A stretch of DNA of 64,000 bases, taken from NCBI RefSeq assembly GCF_036246005.1, contig NZ_CP109171.1:7986001-8050000 (forward strand), written 5' to 3'. Source of the DNA: Streptomyces sp. NBC_01723 (GTDB taxonomy: Bacteria > Actinomycetota > Actinomycetes > Streptomycetales > Streptomycetaceae). A program made the position numbers and the translations under genes. Below, in pieces: positions 25,671 through 35,385 of this stretch; positions within the stretch are counted from its first letter, which is position 1, and each line of letters begins with the position of its first letter. The notes under the pieces were generated by a model. That model saw only the letters and a list, made by a program, of their open reading frames with translations. It did not search any database and was not told the origin of the DNA.

Positions 25671-28600
25671 ATGGAGGACGGAGTGCACGGAGAGCACGAG
25701 GAGCGCACCACGGTGCGGCGCAGAACGGTCCTGGCCACCACACTCGGCGCGCTGCCGGCGGTCGTGGCCTACCAGACGGGCGCCGCATCCCCCGCCACGG
25801 CCGCACCGGCCGAGACCCCCGCCGACGGGGGCGGCACCTCGGTGACCGGCCTGACCACGGAACACCGCACGAACCCGCTCGGCACCGACGCGCCCCGCCC
25901 GCGCTTCGGCTGGCGCACGCACTCCACCGCCCGGGGCCGCCGGCAGACCGCGTACCGGATCCTGGTGGCCACCGACCCGCGCCGCCTCGCCGCGGGCCGC
26001 ACGGACGTGTGGGACAGCGGCCGCGTCACCTCGCCCGACTCGGTGGCCGTGCCCTACGCGGGGCCCGGACTGCGCGCCACGACCCGCTACCACTGGACGG
26101 TGACGGTCTGGGACGAGCACGGCCGCGCCCGCACCGCCCCCGCCGCCCACTTCGAGACCGGCCTGCTCGGCACCGACGGCGTCACCCACTGGGACGGCGC
26201 CCGCTGGATCGGCATGGCCGGCAAAGCGCCGAACAGCGCCGGAGCCCCGGTCCTGCGCCGCCAGGAGCCGCTGCGCCGCGCCCGGGTCGCCGAGGCCCGG
26301 CTGTACGTCTCGGCGCTCGGCGTGTACGACGCGTACGTCAACGGGCGGCGCGTCGAGGTGCCGCACGGCGACGGCCGCACAACCGAACTGCTGACCCCGG
26401 GCTGGACCAACTACGACGCCCGGGTCGACTACCTCACCTACGACGTCACCGACCTGGTGACGGCCGACCGTTCGCAGGTCACCCTCGGCGCGGTGCTCGG
26501 CAACGGCTGGTACAACAGCCGCGTCTCCGAGGGCAGCACGTACTACTCGGCGGACGGCAACCCGCTCGCCCTGAAGGCGAAACTGCTGATCCGCTACACC
26601 GACGGCACCACGCAGAGCGTCGTCACCGCCCCGGACGACGGCTGGCGCGCCATCGACACCGGCCCCTGGCGCGCCGACGACATCTACGACGGCCAGACCT
26701 ACGACGCCCGCCGGGAGCTGCCCGGCTGGGCGGCGGGCGGCTACGACACCTCCGGCTGGGCCGAGGTCGCCGAACACGACCTCGCCGCCCGGTTCCCGGA
26801 CGCCCAAGTCGTCGCCCATCCCGGCGAATCGGCCCGCATCGTGCCCGAGTGGGACCTGCGCCCGCGCTCCGTCACGGTCCACACGGGCGTCACCGGCCAG
26901 GAGGGCAGCCCGAACGGCAGGGGCCGCGTCGTCGCAGACCCCGAGCGCACCGTCACCGACCCCGGCCGCGCCGCCCGCGCGCAGGTCGTCCTGCGGCCCG
27001 GCGAGACCGCGGTCCTCGACCTCGGCCAGAACATGGTCGGCGTCCCCCGCTACAGCCTGCGCGGCCCGTCCGGCGCCCAGGTCGTCCTCACCTTCGGCGA
27101 GATGCTCAACGACTCCAGCGCGGGCGCCGACGGCCCCGAGGGCTCCGTCTACCGGGCCAACCTGCGCTCCGCCAAGGCCACCAGCACCTACGTCCTCAAG
27201 GGGGACCCGAACGGCGAGACGCACCAGGACTCCCTCACCTTCTACGGATTCCGCTACGTCTCCGTCACGACCACGGCCGAGGTCACGATCACCGCGCTGA
27301 CCGGCCGGGTCGCCACCTCCGCCGTCCACGACACCGGCACGGTCGCCACCGACGACGCCAAGGTCAACCAGCTGATCAGCAACGTCCGTTGGGGACAGCG
27401 CGGCAACTACTTCTGGGTGCCCACCGACTGCCCGCAGCGCGACGAACGCCTCGGCTGGACCGGCGACACCCAGGTCTTCGCCGCCACCGGTCTCTACAAC
27501 GCCGACGCGGTCACCTTCCTGAGCCACTTCCAGGACAACCTGATCGACTCCCAGCGGATCTACGGGGTCGACGGCGCCCAGTTCACCGCCGTCTCACCGG
27601 GCAACCGCTACAACGCCGCGCAACCGGTCAGCGGCTGGGCCGACTGCGGAGTGGTCGTCCCGTGGACGGTGTGGCAGATGACCGGCGACCGCACCGTCGT
27701 CGACCGCAGCTGGGAGGCGATGACCCGCTACGTCGACTGGATCCGCGGCCGCAGCGCCGACGGCCACACCGGCCAGGGCGCCCTGTTCGCCGACTGGCTG
27801 GCCCCGCAGAGCACCGGCACCCAGCTCATGAGCGACGTCTACTACGGCTACAGCGTCCGCCTGATGGCCCACATGGCCCGCGCCACCGGCCGCGCCGGCG
27901 AGGCCGACACCTACGACCGCCTCTTCGCCGGTATCCGCCGCGCCTTCATGACCACCTACCTGGACACGGCGGACGACAAGGTCACCGTCCGCTCCAGCCG
28001 CGGCGGCAAACCGATCAACGGCCCCGACCCCGAGGACGACAGCCAGACCGCCCTGCTCTGGGTCCTCAAACTCGGCTTCTACGACACCGAGGCACAGCGC
28101 CGGGCCCTCGTCGGCCTGCTCGCGGAGAACATCGGCAACGACGCCGCCTACAAGGAGGCCCACCCCGGGAGCACCCGCGTCCAGTACGCCGAGAACACCC
28201 TCTCCGTCGGCTTCCTCGGCGTGAACGTGCTCGCCCCGGTCCTCACCGACGAGGGCCGCGCCGACCTGGCGTACGCGCTGCTCCACCAGAACGCGATGCC
28301 GTCCTGGCTGTACTCCGTCGACAACGGCGCCACCACCATCTGGGAGCGCTGGAACTCGTACTCGAAGGAGGACGGCTTCGGACCGGTCGAGATGAACTCC
28401 TTCAACCACTACTCCTACGGCGCCGTCCTGGAGTGGATGTACGAGTCCATGGCCGGCATCGCCCGCGAGCCGGACCACCCGGGCTTCCGGCACTTCCGGC
28501 TGCGCCCGCACCTGGATCCCACCGGCCGCATCAAGCACGTCACCGGCTCGCACCTGTCGCCGTACGGCGAGATCCGCAGCGAGTGGACCGTACGCGGACG

Positions 28601-28799
28601 CACGGTCCACCACCGGGCCGCCGTCCCCGCCAACTCCACCGCCACCCTGCGCCTTCCCACGCCCGACCCGGACGGCGTCCGCGCGGGCCGGACCCCGCTG
28701 GCCCGGGTCGACGGCGTGGAGTACCTGGGCGCCGAGGACGGCGCCGTGGCCTACCGGCTGCCCTCCGGGCGCTACGAGGTGACGTTCCCGCTCGGCTGA
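25671..28799 (+). CDS. Secreted GH78 alpha-L-rhamnosidase
   Basis: A 1042-residue enzyme. It starts at ATG 25671 with AAGGG about 8 nt upstream. The N-terminal signal contains RRRTVLATTLGALPAVVAYQTGAASPATAAPA, a Tat-like export signal. A beta-sandwich region (VTGLTTEHRTNPLGTDAPRP onward) and concanavalin-like domains precede the (alpha/alpha)6 catalytic barrel. The signature PTDCPQRDERLGWTGD contains the catalytic general acid Glu, and TTIWERWNSY is a second conserved block. It releases L-rhamnose from plant glycosides or pectin outside the cell. Its 3' end overlaps the convergent lutC end by 28 nt. Confidence 0.93.
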   Translation: MEDGVHGEHEERTTVRRRTVLATTLGALPAVVAYQTGAASPATAAPAETPADGGGTSVTGLTTEHRTNPLGTDAPRPRFGWRTHSTARGRRQTAYRILVATDPRRLAAGRTDVWDSGRVTSPDSVAVPYAGPGLRATTRYHWTVTVWDEHGRARTAPAAHFETGLLGTDGVTHWDGARWIGMAGKAPNSAGAPVLRRQEPLRRARVAEARLYVSALGVYDAYVNGRRVEVPHGDGRTTELLTPGWTNYDARVDYLTYDVTDLVTADRSQVTLGAVLGNGWYNSRVSEGSTYYSADGNPLALKAKLLIRYTDGTTQSVVTAPDDGWRAIDTGPWRADDIYDGQTYDARRELPGWAAGGYDTSGWAEVAEHDLAARFPDAQVVAHPGESARIVPEWDLRPRSVTVHTGVTGQEGSPNGRGRVVADPERTVTDPGRAARAQVVLRPGETAVLDLGQNMVGVPRYSLRGPSGAQVVLTFGEMLNDSSAGADGPEGSVYRANLRSAKATSTYVLKGDPNGETHQDSLTFYGFRYVSVTTTAEVTITALTGRVATSAVHDTGTVATDDAKVNQLISNVRWGQRGNYFWVPTDCPQRDERLGWTGDTQVFAATGLYNADAVTFLSHFQDNLIDSQRIYGVDGAQFTAVSPGNRYNAAQPVSGWADCGVVVPWTVWQMTGDRTVVDRSWEAMTRYVDWIRGRSADGHTGQGALFADWLAPQSTGTQLMSDVYYGYSVRLMAHMARATGRAGEADTYDRLFAGIRRAFMTTYLDTADDKVTVRSSRGGKPINGPDPEDDSQTALLWVLKLGFYDTEAQRRALVGLLAENIGNDAAYKEAHPGSTRVQYAENTLSVGFLGVNVLAPVLTDEGRADLAYALLHQNAMPSWLYSVDNGATTIWERWNSYSKEDGFGPVEMNSFNHYSYGAVLEWMYESMAGIAREPDHPGFRHFRLRPHLDPTGRIKHVTGSHLSPYGEIRSEWTVRGRTVHHRAAVPANSTATLRLPTPDPDGVRAGRTPLARVDGVEYLGAEDGAVAYRLPSGRYEVTFPLG

Positions 28800-29428
28800 C
28801 CGCCCACCAGCACCACCTCCAGGGTGCGCGGACCGTGCACCCCCTCGACCCGGTCCAGCTCGATGTCGCTGGTCGCCGACGGACCGGAGATCCACGTCAG
28901 CGGACGGGCCGGGTCGAGGCGTTCGAGGGCCTGCGGGACGGAGGAGACCACCTGGTCGGGCACGCGCACGACGCAGATGTGGTGGTCGGGCACGAGGGTG
29001 ATGCGCCGGCGCCCCTGGTCGGGCGAGCCGTCCAGCACGATCGTGCCGGTCTCGGCGACGGCGACCGCGCAGCCGGTGACCACGCTGTCCACCAGGTCCA
29101 GCTCCGGCGCCGTACTCGCCGCCTCGTCCGGGACCGGGCGCGCCCCCGCCTCCGCCAGCCAGCCCGGCGGCAGCCCCGGCGGCACCACCACGCTCCGCGA
29201 GCCGCGCGCCGACAGCAGACCGGCCAGCAGCGCGGGCAGCTCACCGTCCGCGCACCGGTGCACGATCGCCCGGTAGTCCGCGAGGTTCTCGGCGAGCAGC
29301 TCCACCGTCTGCCCGGTGGTCCGCCGCCCGTGCTCGCGCAGGTAGTCCCGTGCGACGGGCACCTCGTCGGCCGGCGCGTTGGCGAGGGCGCGCCGCACCC
29401 GGCCCAGGATGCGTTCCCTGCTGCTCAC
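28772..29428 (-). CDS. lutC: Lactate utilization protein C
   Basis: A 218-residue LUD-domain protein (SRERILGRVRRALA, VAVAETGTIVLDG, RRITLVPDHHICVV, LTWISGPSATSDIELDRVEGVHGPRTLEVVLV). The AETGTI and PSATSDIE/VHGP blocks are typical of LutC/YkgG. It works with LutA and LutB to oxidise L-lactate to pyruvate at the membrane. The GTG start overlaps the lutB stop by 4 nt. The stop lies inside the end of the rhamnosidase gene on the other strand. Confidence 0.92.
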   Translation of the reverse strand: MSSRERILGRVRRALANAPADEVPVARDYLREHGRRTTGQTVELLAENLADYRAIVHRCADGELPALLAGLLSARGSRSVVVPPGLPPGWLAEAGARPVPDEAASTAPELDLVDSVVTGCAVAVAETGTIVLDGSPDQGRRRITLVPDHHICVVRVPDQVVSSVPQALERLDPARPLTWISGPSATSDIELDRVEGVHGPRTLEVVLVGGQPSGNVTS

Positions 29429-30918
29429 TTCGTCTCGTTCCTTCCGCCGTGCGTGCGCTGCCACCAGTCCCGGAACGGCTCCGGGGGCACCGGCGGCAGA
29501 TCGCGACTGCCGCTCCACGCCCGTCCGGGGCCCGGCAGGGTGCGCGGATGCAGACGGCGGCTGCGCGAGGCCAGCCGCTGCCCGGTCCGCAGCGCCCCCG
29601 GACGGGTGAAGGCCCACCGCGCCGCCCGCATCGCCGCCCGTTCGGCGGCGTGGCCCTTCGCCGGTTTCAGCACGACCCGGTTGCCTCCCCGCACCGCGGG
29701 CCCGCCCTGCACCACCCGCTCCCGCAGATGCACCAGCACCTCGGGGATGTCGATGGCGACCGGGCACACCTCGTAGCAGGCACCGCACAGCGAGGACGCG
29801 TAGGGCAGGGAGGCGTCGATCTCGCTGCCCGTGCCCCGCAGTTGGGGGCTGAGGATGGCGCCGATCGGGCCCGGGTAGACCGAGCCGTAGGCGTGGCCGC
29901 CGGCCCGCTCGTACACCGGGCACACGTTCAGGCAGGCCGAGCAGCGGATGCAGCGCAGCGCCTGGCGGCCGACCTCGTCGGCGAGGGTGTCGGTGCGGCC
30001 GTTGTCCAGCAGGACCAGGTGGAAGGCGCGCGGGCCGTCCCCTTCCCCGGCCCGGCCGTCCCTGGTGCCCGTCCACATGGAGGTGTACGGGTTCATGCGC
30101 TCGGCGGTCGAGGAGCGGGGGAGGGTCTGGAGGAAGACCTCCAGGTCCCGCCAGGTCGGCACGATCTTCTCGATGCCGACGACCGAGATCAGCGTCTCGG
30201 GCAGGGTCAGGCACATCCGTCCGTTGCCCTCGGACTCCACGACCACCAGCGTGCCGGTCTCGGCGACCATGAAGTTGGCGCCGGAGATGCCGACCTTGGC
30301 CCGCAGGAACTTCTCCCGCAGGTGCAGCCGCGCCGCCTCCGCGAGTTCGGCCGGTGTGTCGGTCAGGCCCTCGGGCGCCGGGCGACCCCACTCGCTCATC
30401 TCGGAGCGGAAGATGTCCCGGATCTCGCCCCGGTTGCGATGGATGGCCGGCACCAGGATGTGCGAGGGCCGGTCCTTGCCCAACTGCACGATCAGCTCGG
30501 CCAGATCGGTCTCGTAGGCGTGGATGCCCCGGGCCTCCAGCGCCTCGTTGAGACCGATCTCCTGCGTCGCCATCGACTTGACCTTGACGACCTCGCTCTC
30601 ACCGGTCTCCTCGACCAGCCGGGCGACGATCTCGTTGGCCTCGTCCGCGTCGGCGGCCCAGTGCACCGTCCCGCCCGCGGCCGTGACCGCCTCCTCCACC
30701 TGCACCAGATACCGGTCGAGATGGCGCAGGGTGTGGTCCTTGACGCGCTTCCCGGCCTCGCGCAGCTCCGCCCAGTCGTCCAGTTCCGCGACCGCGCGGG
30801 CCCGCTTGTCCCGGATGGTGTGCGTGGCGTGGCGCAGATTGCCGCGCAGCGTGGTGTTGCCCACGGCCTCCCGCGCCGCCTCGGGAAAGGCCGGCATCCC
30901 CAGATAGGTCCCGCTCAT
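29425..30918 (-). CDS. lutB: Lactate utilization iron-sulfur protein B
   Basis: A 497-residue protein. The N-terminal LUD domain (VETGESEVVKVKSMATQEIGLNEALE, ISGANFMVAETGTLVVVESEGNGR) is followed by a ferredoxin-like unit with two Cys clusters, CIRCSACLNVCPVY and SSLCGACYEVCPVAIDIPE, each binding [4Fe-4S]. A basic C-terminal tail of about 90 residues follows. ATGA overlap with lutA gives the start. It acts in the LutABC lactate oxidase complex that removes the lactate formed from rhamnose. Confidence 0.94.
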   Translation of the reverse strand: MSGTYLGMPAFPEAAREAVGNTTLRGNLRHATHTIRDKRARAVAELDDWAELREAGKRVKDHTLRHLDRYLVQVEEAVTAAGGTVHWAADADEANEIVARLVEETGESEVVKVKSMATQEIGLNEALEARGIHAYETDLAELIVQLGKDRPSHILVPAIHRNRGEIRDIFRSEMSEWGRPAPEGLTDTPAELAEAARLHLREKFLRAKVGISGANFMVAETGTLVVVESEGNGRMCLTLPETLISVVGIEKIVPTWRDLEVFLQTLPRSSTAERMNPYTSMWTGTRDGRAGEGDGPRAFHLVLLDNGRTDTLADEVGRQALRCIRCSACLNVCPVYERAGGHAYGSVYPGPIGAILSPQLRGTGSEIDASLPYASSLCGACYEVCPVAIDIPEVLVHLRERVVQGGPAVRGGNRVVLKPAKGHAAERAAMRAARWAFTRPGALRTGQRLASRSRRLHPRTLPGPGRAWSGSRDLPPVPPEPFRDWWQRTHGGRNETK

Positions 30919-31670
30919 ACGGCCGCCGCCTCCTCCGTGCTCGCCAGGATCTCCGCGATGTGCACCGGGCGCATGCCCGTGCGCAGCCGCGTCATCGTCC
31001 CGCCGATGTGCATCAGACAGGAGTTGTCCGCGGCGCACAGCACGTCGGCGCCCGTCGACTCGGCGTTGCGCACCTTGTCCGCGCCCATCGCCGCCGACAC
31101 GTCGGAGTTCTTCACGGCGAAGGTGCCGCCGAAGCCGCAGCACTCCTCGGCCCCCGGCAACTCCAGCAGTTCCAGGCCCTTCACCGCCTCCAGGAGCCGC
31201 CGGGGCCGGTCGCCCAGGCCCAGGCTCCGCAGCCCGTGGCAGGTCGGGTGGTAGGTCACCGTGTGCGGGTAGTACGCCCCGACGTCCGTCACCCCGAGCA
31301 CGTCCACGAGGAACTCCGTCAGCTCGTACGTCTTCGGCACCACCGGCGCCAGCGTCGCCGCGAGCGTGTCCCCGCGCCCCTCCGCGCGCGCCCGCTCACC
31401 CATGCGCGGATACAGCTCCCGCACCATCGCGCCGCACGAACCCGACGGCGTCACGACCGCGTCGTACTCCGCGAAGACGTCTGCGAATCGCCGGGCCAGC
31501 GGCTCGGCCTCGTGCCGGTAACCGGTGTTGTAGTGCGCCTGCCCGCAACAGGTCTGCCCCATCGGGAAGTCGACGTCGACGCCCAGTCTGGTGAGCAGTC
31601 TCAGCACGGCACGGCCGGTGTCCGGATAGAGCGTGTCGTTGACGCAGGTCAGGAACAGGGCGACACGCAT
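30915..31670 (-). CDS. lutA: Lactate utilization protein A, CCG-domain Fe-S oxidoreductase
   Basis: A 251-residue protein with two CCG cysteine-rich domains (GQTCCGQAHYNTG; GAEECCGFGGTFAVKN), preceded by MRVALFLTCVNDTLYPDTG. It matches LldE/LutA over full length. It is the first gene of lutABC and 79 nt downstream of the rhamnulokinase gene, so read-through from the rha operon is possible. A short palindrome 20 nt upstream (31690-31700) may give separate control. Confidence 0.94.
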   Translation of the reverse strand: MRVALFLTCVNDTLYPDTGRAVLRLLTRLGVDVDFPMGQTCCGQAHYNTGYRHEAEPLARRFADVFAEYDAVVTPSGSCGAMVRELYPRMGERARAEGRGDTLAATLAPVVPKTYELTEFLVDVLGVTDVGAYYPHTVTYHPTCHGLRSLGLGDRPRRLLEAVKGLELLELPGAEECCGFGGTFAVKNSDVSAAMGADKVRNAESTGADVLCAADNSCLMHIGGTMTRLRTGMRPVHIAEILASTEEAAAV

Positions 31671-31689
31671 CGCGACTCCTCGTGTTCGA

Positions 31690-31700
31690 TCATCGGATGA
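31690..31700 (-). promoter_or_regulatory. Short palindrome before lutA
   Basis: TCATC-G-GATGA (5-1-5) lies 20 nt upstream of lutA and resembles GntR-type operators. ATCAT and ATGAT flank it as an outer pair. No lut regulator gene is in the window, so the binder is unknown. Confidence 0.4.
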
Positions 31701-31748
31701 ATGATGGGTGCAGGTTAGTCCGCACGGCGGCGCCGGGGGAGTCCCGGT

Positions 31749-33209
31749 TCACCGGTCGGCGAGTCGGGCCTCGGCCGCCCGCCAGCGTGCCGTGCCACCG
31801 CGCGGCTCGTAGCGGGTCGGCGACTGTGTGCGGGCCAGCAGCCGCCGTGTTCCGGCGAGATCGTCCACCAGGCCGTGGGCGCGCGCCTGCACGAGGACGT
31901 TGCCGAGTGCGGCGGCCTCCGTCGGCCCCGCCACCACGGGCAGTCCGCAGGCGTCGGCCGTCAGTTGGCACAGCAGCGCGTTGCGGGTGCCCCCGCCGAC
32001 GACGTGCACGACGTCCACCGGGTGCCCGGCGAGCCGCTGGGCGTCCTCGACCGCCCTGCGATGGGCCAGCGCCAGCGAGTCGAGGATGCAGCGGGTCACC
32101 TCGGGGGGCGACGCGGGCACGGGCTGTCCGGAGGCACGGCACGCCTCGGCGATCCGCTCCGGCATCCGCCCGGGCGCCAGGAACGCAGGGTCGCCCGCGT
32201 CCACCACCGACCGCAGCGCGGGCACCCGTGCCGCCGCGCGCAGCAGTCCGCCCAGATCGGGCTCGCCCCACGCCCGTACGCACTCCTGGAGCAGCCACAG
32301 ACCCATGATGTTGCGCAGGTAGCGGACCGTGCCGTCCAGCCCCAGCTCATTGGTGAAGTTGGCGGCGCGGCTCTCCTCGGTCAGGACGGGAGCGGTCAGC
32401 TCCAGACCCGCCAGCGACCAGGTGCCGGTGCAGATGTAGGCGAACCGCTCGTCCGCGGCCGGTACGGCGGCCACCGCGGACGCGGTGTCGTGCGAGCCGA
32501 CCGCCGTCACCGGCACGGGCCCGGTGAGCCCCGTCTCCTCCAGCACCTCGGGCCGCAGCAGGCCCGCCGCTTCTCCCGGCCGCCGCAGCGGCGCGAACAG
32601 GCCGAGGTCGATGCCCGCCCGGTCCGCCACCTCCCGCGACCAGTCCCGGGTGCGGGGGTCGATCAGCTGGGTGGTGGAGGCGTTGGTCAGCTCCGTGCCC
32701 TGTTCCCCGGTCAGCCAGTAGGTCAGCAGGTCCGGCACCAGCAACAGTCGCCGGGCGGCCGCGAACCGGGCCGTGCCGCGGGCGGCGACGAGCTGGTACA
32801 GGGTGTTGAAGGGCGCGTACTGCAACCCGGTCGCCGCGTACAGCTCCCGGGCGGGCAGTGTCTCCCACACCCGCTGCGCGACGCCCTCGGTGCGGGGGTC
32901 GCGGTAGTGCACCGGGTTGCCGAGGAGCCCTCCGTCCGCGTCGAGCAGGCCGTGGTCGACGGCCCAGCTGTCGACGCCCACCGAGTCCACCGGCCCCGCC
33001 GCCCGCAGGCCGTCCAGCACGCCGGCGTACAGCCCCAGGATGTCCCAGTGCAGCCCTTCGGGCGTGCGGACCGGACGGTTGGGGAAGCGGTGCGCCTCGG
33101 TCAGCTCCAGCCGGTCGGGGCCGACGCGGCCGACCATGACGCGCCCGCTGGACGCGCCGAGGTCGACCGCGGCGTACGCCTTGGTGCCGGCGTCCCTCGC
33201 ACCGCTCAT
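31749..33209 (-). CDS. rhaB: L-rhamnulokinase
   Basis: A 486-residue FGGY-family sugar kinase. The N-terminal nucleotide/phosphate motif AAVDLGASSGRVMVG, VDSWAVDHGLLD, TGTWSLAGLEL and the C-terminal VHVVGGGTRNALLCQLTADACG and AAALGNVLVQA are characteristic of RhaB. It phosphorylates L-rhamnulose. ATGA overlap with the aldolase/dehydrogenase gene couples translation. Order rhaI, rhaEW, rhaB follows pathway logic apart from the kinase being last. Confidence 0.94.
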   Translation of the reverse strand: MSGARDAGTKAYAAVDLGASSGRVMVGRVGPDRLELTEAHRFPNRPVRTPEGLHWDILGLYAGVLDGLRAAGPVDSVGVDSWAVDHGLLDADGGLLGNPVHYRDPRTEGVAQRVWETLPARELYAATGLQYAPFNTLYQLVAARGTARFAAARRLLLVPDLLTYWLTGEQGTELTNASTTQLIDPRTRDWSREVADRAGIDLGLFAPLRRPGEAAGLLRPEVLEETGLTGPVPVTAVGSHDTASAVAAVPAADERFAYICTGTWSLAGLELTAPVLTEESRAANFTNELGLDGTVRYLRNIMGLWLLQECVRAWGEPDLGGLLRAAARVPALRSVVDAGDPAFLAPGRMPERIAEACRASGQPVPASPPEVTRCILDSLALAHRRAVEDAQRLAGHPVDVVHVVGGGTRNALLCQLTADACGLPVVAGPTEAAALGNVLVQARAHGLVDDLAGTRRLLARTQSPTRYEPRGGTARWRAAEARLADR

Positions 33210-35245
33210 CGCAGGAACGCGGCGGCCACGCCGGCGTCCACCGGGACGTGCAGGCCGGTGGTGTGGGTCAGGTCGCCGCCGGTCAGCGCGAACACGGCGT
33301 TCGCGACGTGCTCGGGCAGCACCTCGCGCTTGAGCAGTGTGCGCTGCGCGTAGAACTCGCCCAGCTTCTCCTCCGGCACCCCGTACACGGCGGCCCGCTG
33401 GGCGCCCCAGCCGCCCGCGAAGATGCCGGAACCGCGCACCACACCGTCCGGGTTGACGCCGTTGACCCGGATGCCGTGCTCGCCCAGCTCGGCGGCGAGC
33501 AGCCGCACCTGGTGGGCCTGGTCGGCCTTGGTCGCGGAGTAGGCGATGTTGTTCGGCCCGGCGAAGACCGCGTTCTTCGAGGCGATGTAGACGATGTCGC
33601 CGCCGAGTTCCTGCGCGGTCATCACCCGCGCCGCCTCGCGCGAGACCAGGAAGGAGCCGCGGGCCATGATGCCGTGCTGGAGGTCCCAGTCCTTGGCGGA
33701 GGTCTCCAGCAGCGGCTTGGAGATGGAGATCCCCGCGTTGTTGACCACCAGGTCGACGCCGCCGAAGGCGAGCACCGCCGCCCTGAAGGCGTCGGCGATC
33801 TGCTCCTCGGAGGTGACGTCGACGGTCACCGCGACGGCCCGGTCCGCCCCGCCCAGCTCCTCGGCCACCTCCGCCGCGTTCCCGGCGTTCAGGTCGGCCA
33901 CCACCACGCAGGCGCCCTCGTCGGCCAGCCGTCGCGCGATCGCCTTCCCGATCCCGCTGCCCGCGCCGGTGACCAGCGCGATCCGTGTCGCCAGCGGCTT
34001 GGGCCTCGGCATCCGCTGGAGCTTGGCCTCCTCCAGCGCCCAGTACTCGATGCGGAACTTCTCCGTCTCCTCGATCGGCGCGTACGCCGACACGGCCTCC
34101 GCGCCGCGCATCACGTTGATCGCGTTGACGTAGAACTCGCCGGCCACCCGGGCGGTCTGCTTGTCCTTGCCGAAGCTGAACATGCCGACGCCCGGCACCA
34201 GCACGATCGCCGGGTCGGCGCCGCGCATCGCGGGCGAACCGGGTTCGGCGTGCCGGTGGTAGTAGGCGGCGTACTCCTCGCGGTAGGCGGCGTGCAGCTC
34301 CTTCAGCCGCGCCACCGTCTCGTCCAGCGGGGCGCTCGGGGGCAGGTCCAGGACCAGCGGGCGGACCTTGGTGCGCAGGAAGTGGTCGGGGCAGGAGGTG
34401 CCGAGGGCGGCGAGCCGCGGGTGTTCGGCACGCGCGAGGAAGTCGAGCACCACGTCCGCGTCGGTGAAGTGGCCGACCTGCGGCCGGTCCCGGGAGGCGA
34501 GAGAGCGCACGTACGGCGCCAGCGCCGCCGCCCGCTCCCGCCGGTCGCCGTCGGCCAACGCCTCGTAGCCCTCGATCACCGGCCCGAACGGCTCGGCCTT
34601 CCCGCGCTCCTCGAGGAACCGCTCCGCGGTGCGGACGATGTGCAGCGAATTGCGCTCGCACTCCTCGGAGGTGTCGCCCCAGGCGGTGATGCCGTGCCCG
34701 CCGAGCACACACCCGATCGCCCCCGGATTGGCCTCCTTGACCGCCGCGATGTCCAGCCCCAGCTGGAATCCGGGCCGCCGCCACGGCACCCACACCACGG
34801 TGTCGCCGAAGCACTCGGCGGTCAGCTTCTCGCCGTCGGCCGCGCAGGCCAGCGCGATCCCGGAGTCGGGATGGAGGTGGTCCACGTGCGCGGCTTCGAC
34901 CAGCCCGTGCATCGCCGTGTCGATGGAGGGCGCCGCGCCGCCCTTGCCGTGCAGGCAGTAGTCGAAGGCGGCGACCATCTCGTCCTCACGCCCGACGCCC
35001 GGGTAGACGTCCTTGAGCGCCCGCATCCGGTCCAGCCGCAACACCGCGAGCCCGCCCTCGGTGAGCGTACCGAGATCCCCACCGGACCCCTTGACCCACA
35101 TCAGCTCGACATCACCCCCCGTGACGGGATCGGTCCCACTGCCCTTCGCGGAGGCGTTGCCACCCGCGTAGTTGGTGTTCCGCGGATCCGCACCGAGCCG
35201 ATGCGAACGGGCGAGGAGTGCGGCGGCTTCGGGGTGGACAGCCAT
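33206..35245 (-). CDS. rhaEW: Bifunctional L-rhamnulose-1-phosphate aldolase / lactaldehyde dehydrogenase (SDR)
   Basis: A 679-residue fusion. Residues about 1-400 are a class II aldolase domain (NTNYAGGNASAKG, HVDHLHPDSGIALACA, GCVLGGHGITAWG). Residues about 420-679 are a short-chain dehydrogenase (ALVTGAGSGIGKAIARRL, NNAGIS, YSATKADQAHQ giving the Tyr-x3-Lys pair). The aldolase cleaves rhamnulose-1-phosphate to DHAP and L-lactaldehyde; the SDR half should oxidise lactaldehyde to L-lactate, the substrate of the neighbouring LutABC. This fusion is known as RhaEW or RhaAD-type in Gram-positives. Confidence 0.93.
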   Translation of the reverse strand: MAVHPEAAALLARSHRLGADPRNTNYAGGNASAKGSGTDPVTGGDVELMWVKGSGGDLGTLTEGGLAVLRLDRMRALKDVYPGVGREDEMVAAFDYCLHGKGGAAPSIDTAMHGLVEAAHVDHLHPDSGIALACAADGEKLTAECFGDTVVWVPWRRPGFQLGLDIAAVKEANPGAIGCVLGGHGITAWGDTSEECERNSLHIVRTAERFLEERGKAEPFGPVIEGYEALADGDRRERAAALAPYVRSLASRDRPQVGHFTDADVVLDFLARAEHPRLAALGTSCPDHFLRTKVRPLVLDLPPSAPLDETVARLKELHAAYREEYAAYYHRHAEPGSPAMRGADPAIVLVPGVGMFSFGKDKQTARVAGEFYVNAINVMRGAEAVSAYAPIEETEKFRIEYWALEEAKLQRMPRPKPLATRIALVTGAGSGIGKAIARRLADEGACVVVADLNAGNAAEVAEELGGADRAVAVTVDVTSEEQIADAFRAAVLAFGGVDLVVNNAGISISKPLLETSAKDWDLQHGIMARGSFLVSREAARVMTAQELGGDIVYIASKNAVFAGPNNIAYSATKADQAHQVRLLAAELGEHGIRVNGVNPDGVVRGSGIFAGGWGAQRAAVYGVPEEKLGEFYAQRTLLKREVLPEHVANAVFALTGGDLTHTTGLHVPVDAGVAAAFLR

Positions 35246-35278
35246 GTCTTCCAGTCCTTACGAGAGAGGGAGGGAGAA

Positions 35279-35360
35279 GCGCCCCGTCAGGGGCGCGGGA
35301 CAGTTTCGATGTGCGGCTCCGCCGCGTGGGCGCGATCAACCACGAACAACCCGCGGCCCG
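35279..35360 (+). repeat. Hairpin-forming dispersed intergenic repeat, copy 1
   Basis: It lies in the gap between rhaI and rhaEW. GCGCCCC-GTCA-GGGGCGC (35279-35296) forms a 7-bp stem, and GCGGC-TCC-GCCGC a second hairpin. A 24-nt block (35306-35329) is exactly repeated in inverse orientation at 40406-40429, with further imperfect similarity on both sides. Confidence 0.8.
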
Positions 35361-35385
35361 CGAACAACACGAACCCGGCGGACGC

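Noticed and set aside
31749..34814. 1021-residue fusion of kinase with an upstream frame
   Set aside because: The upstream part is out of frame with the aldolase/dehydrogenase gene, which explains the same DNA; the kinase start overlaps that stop by ATGA.
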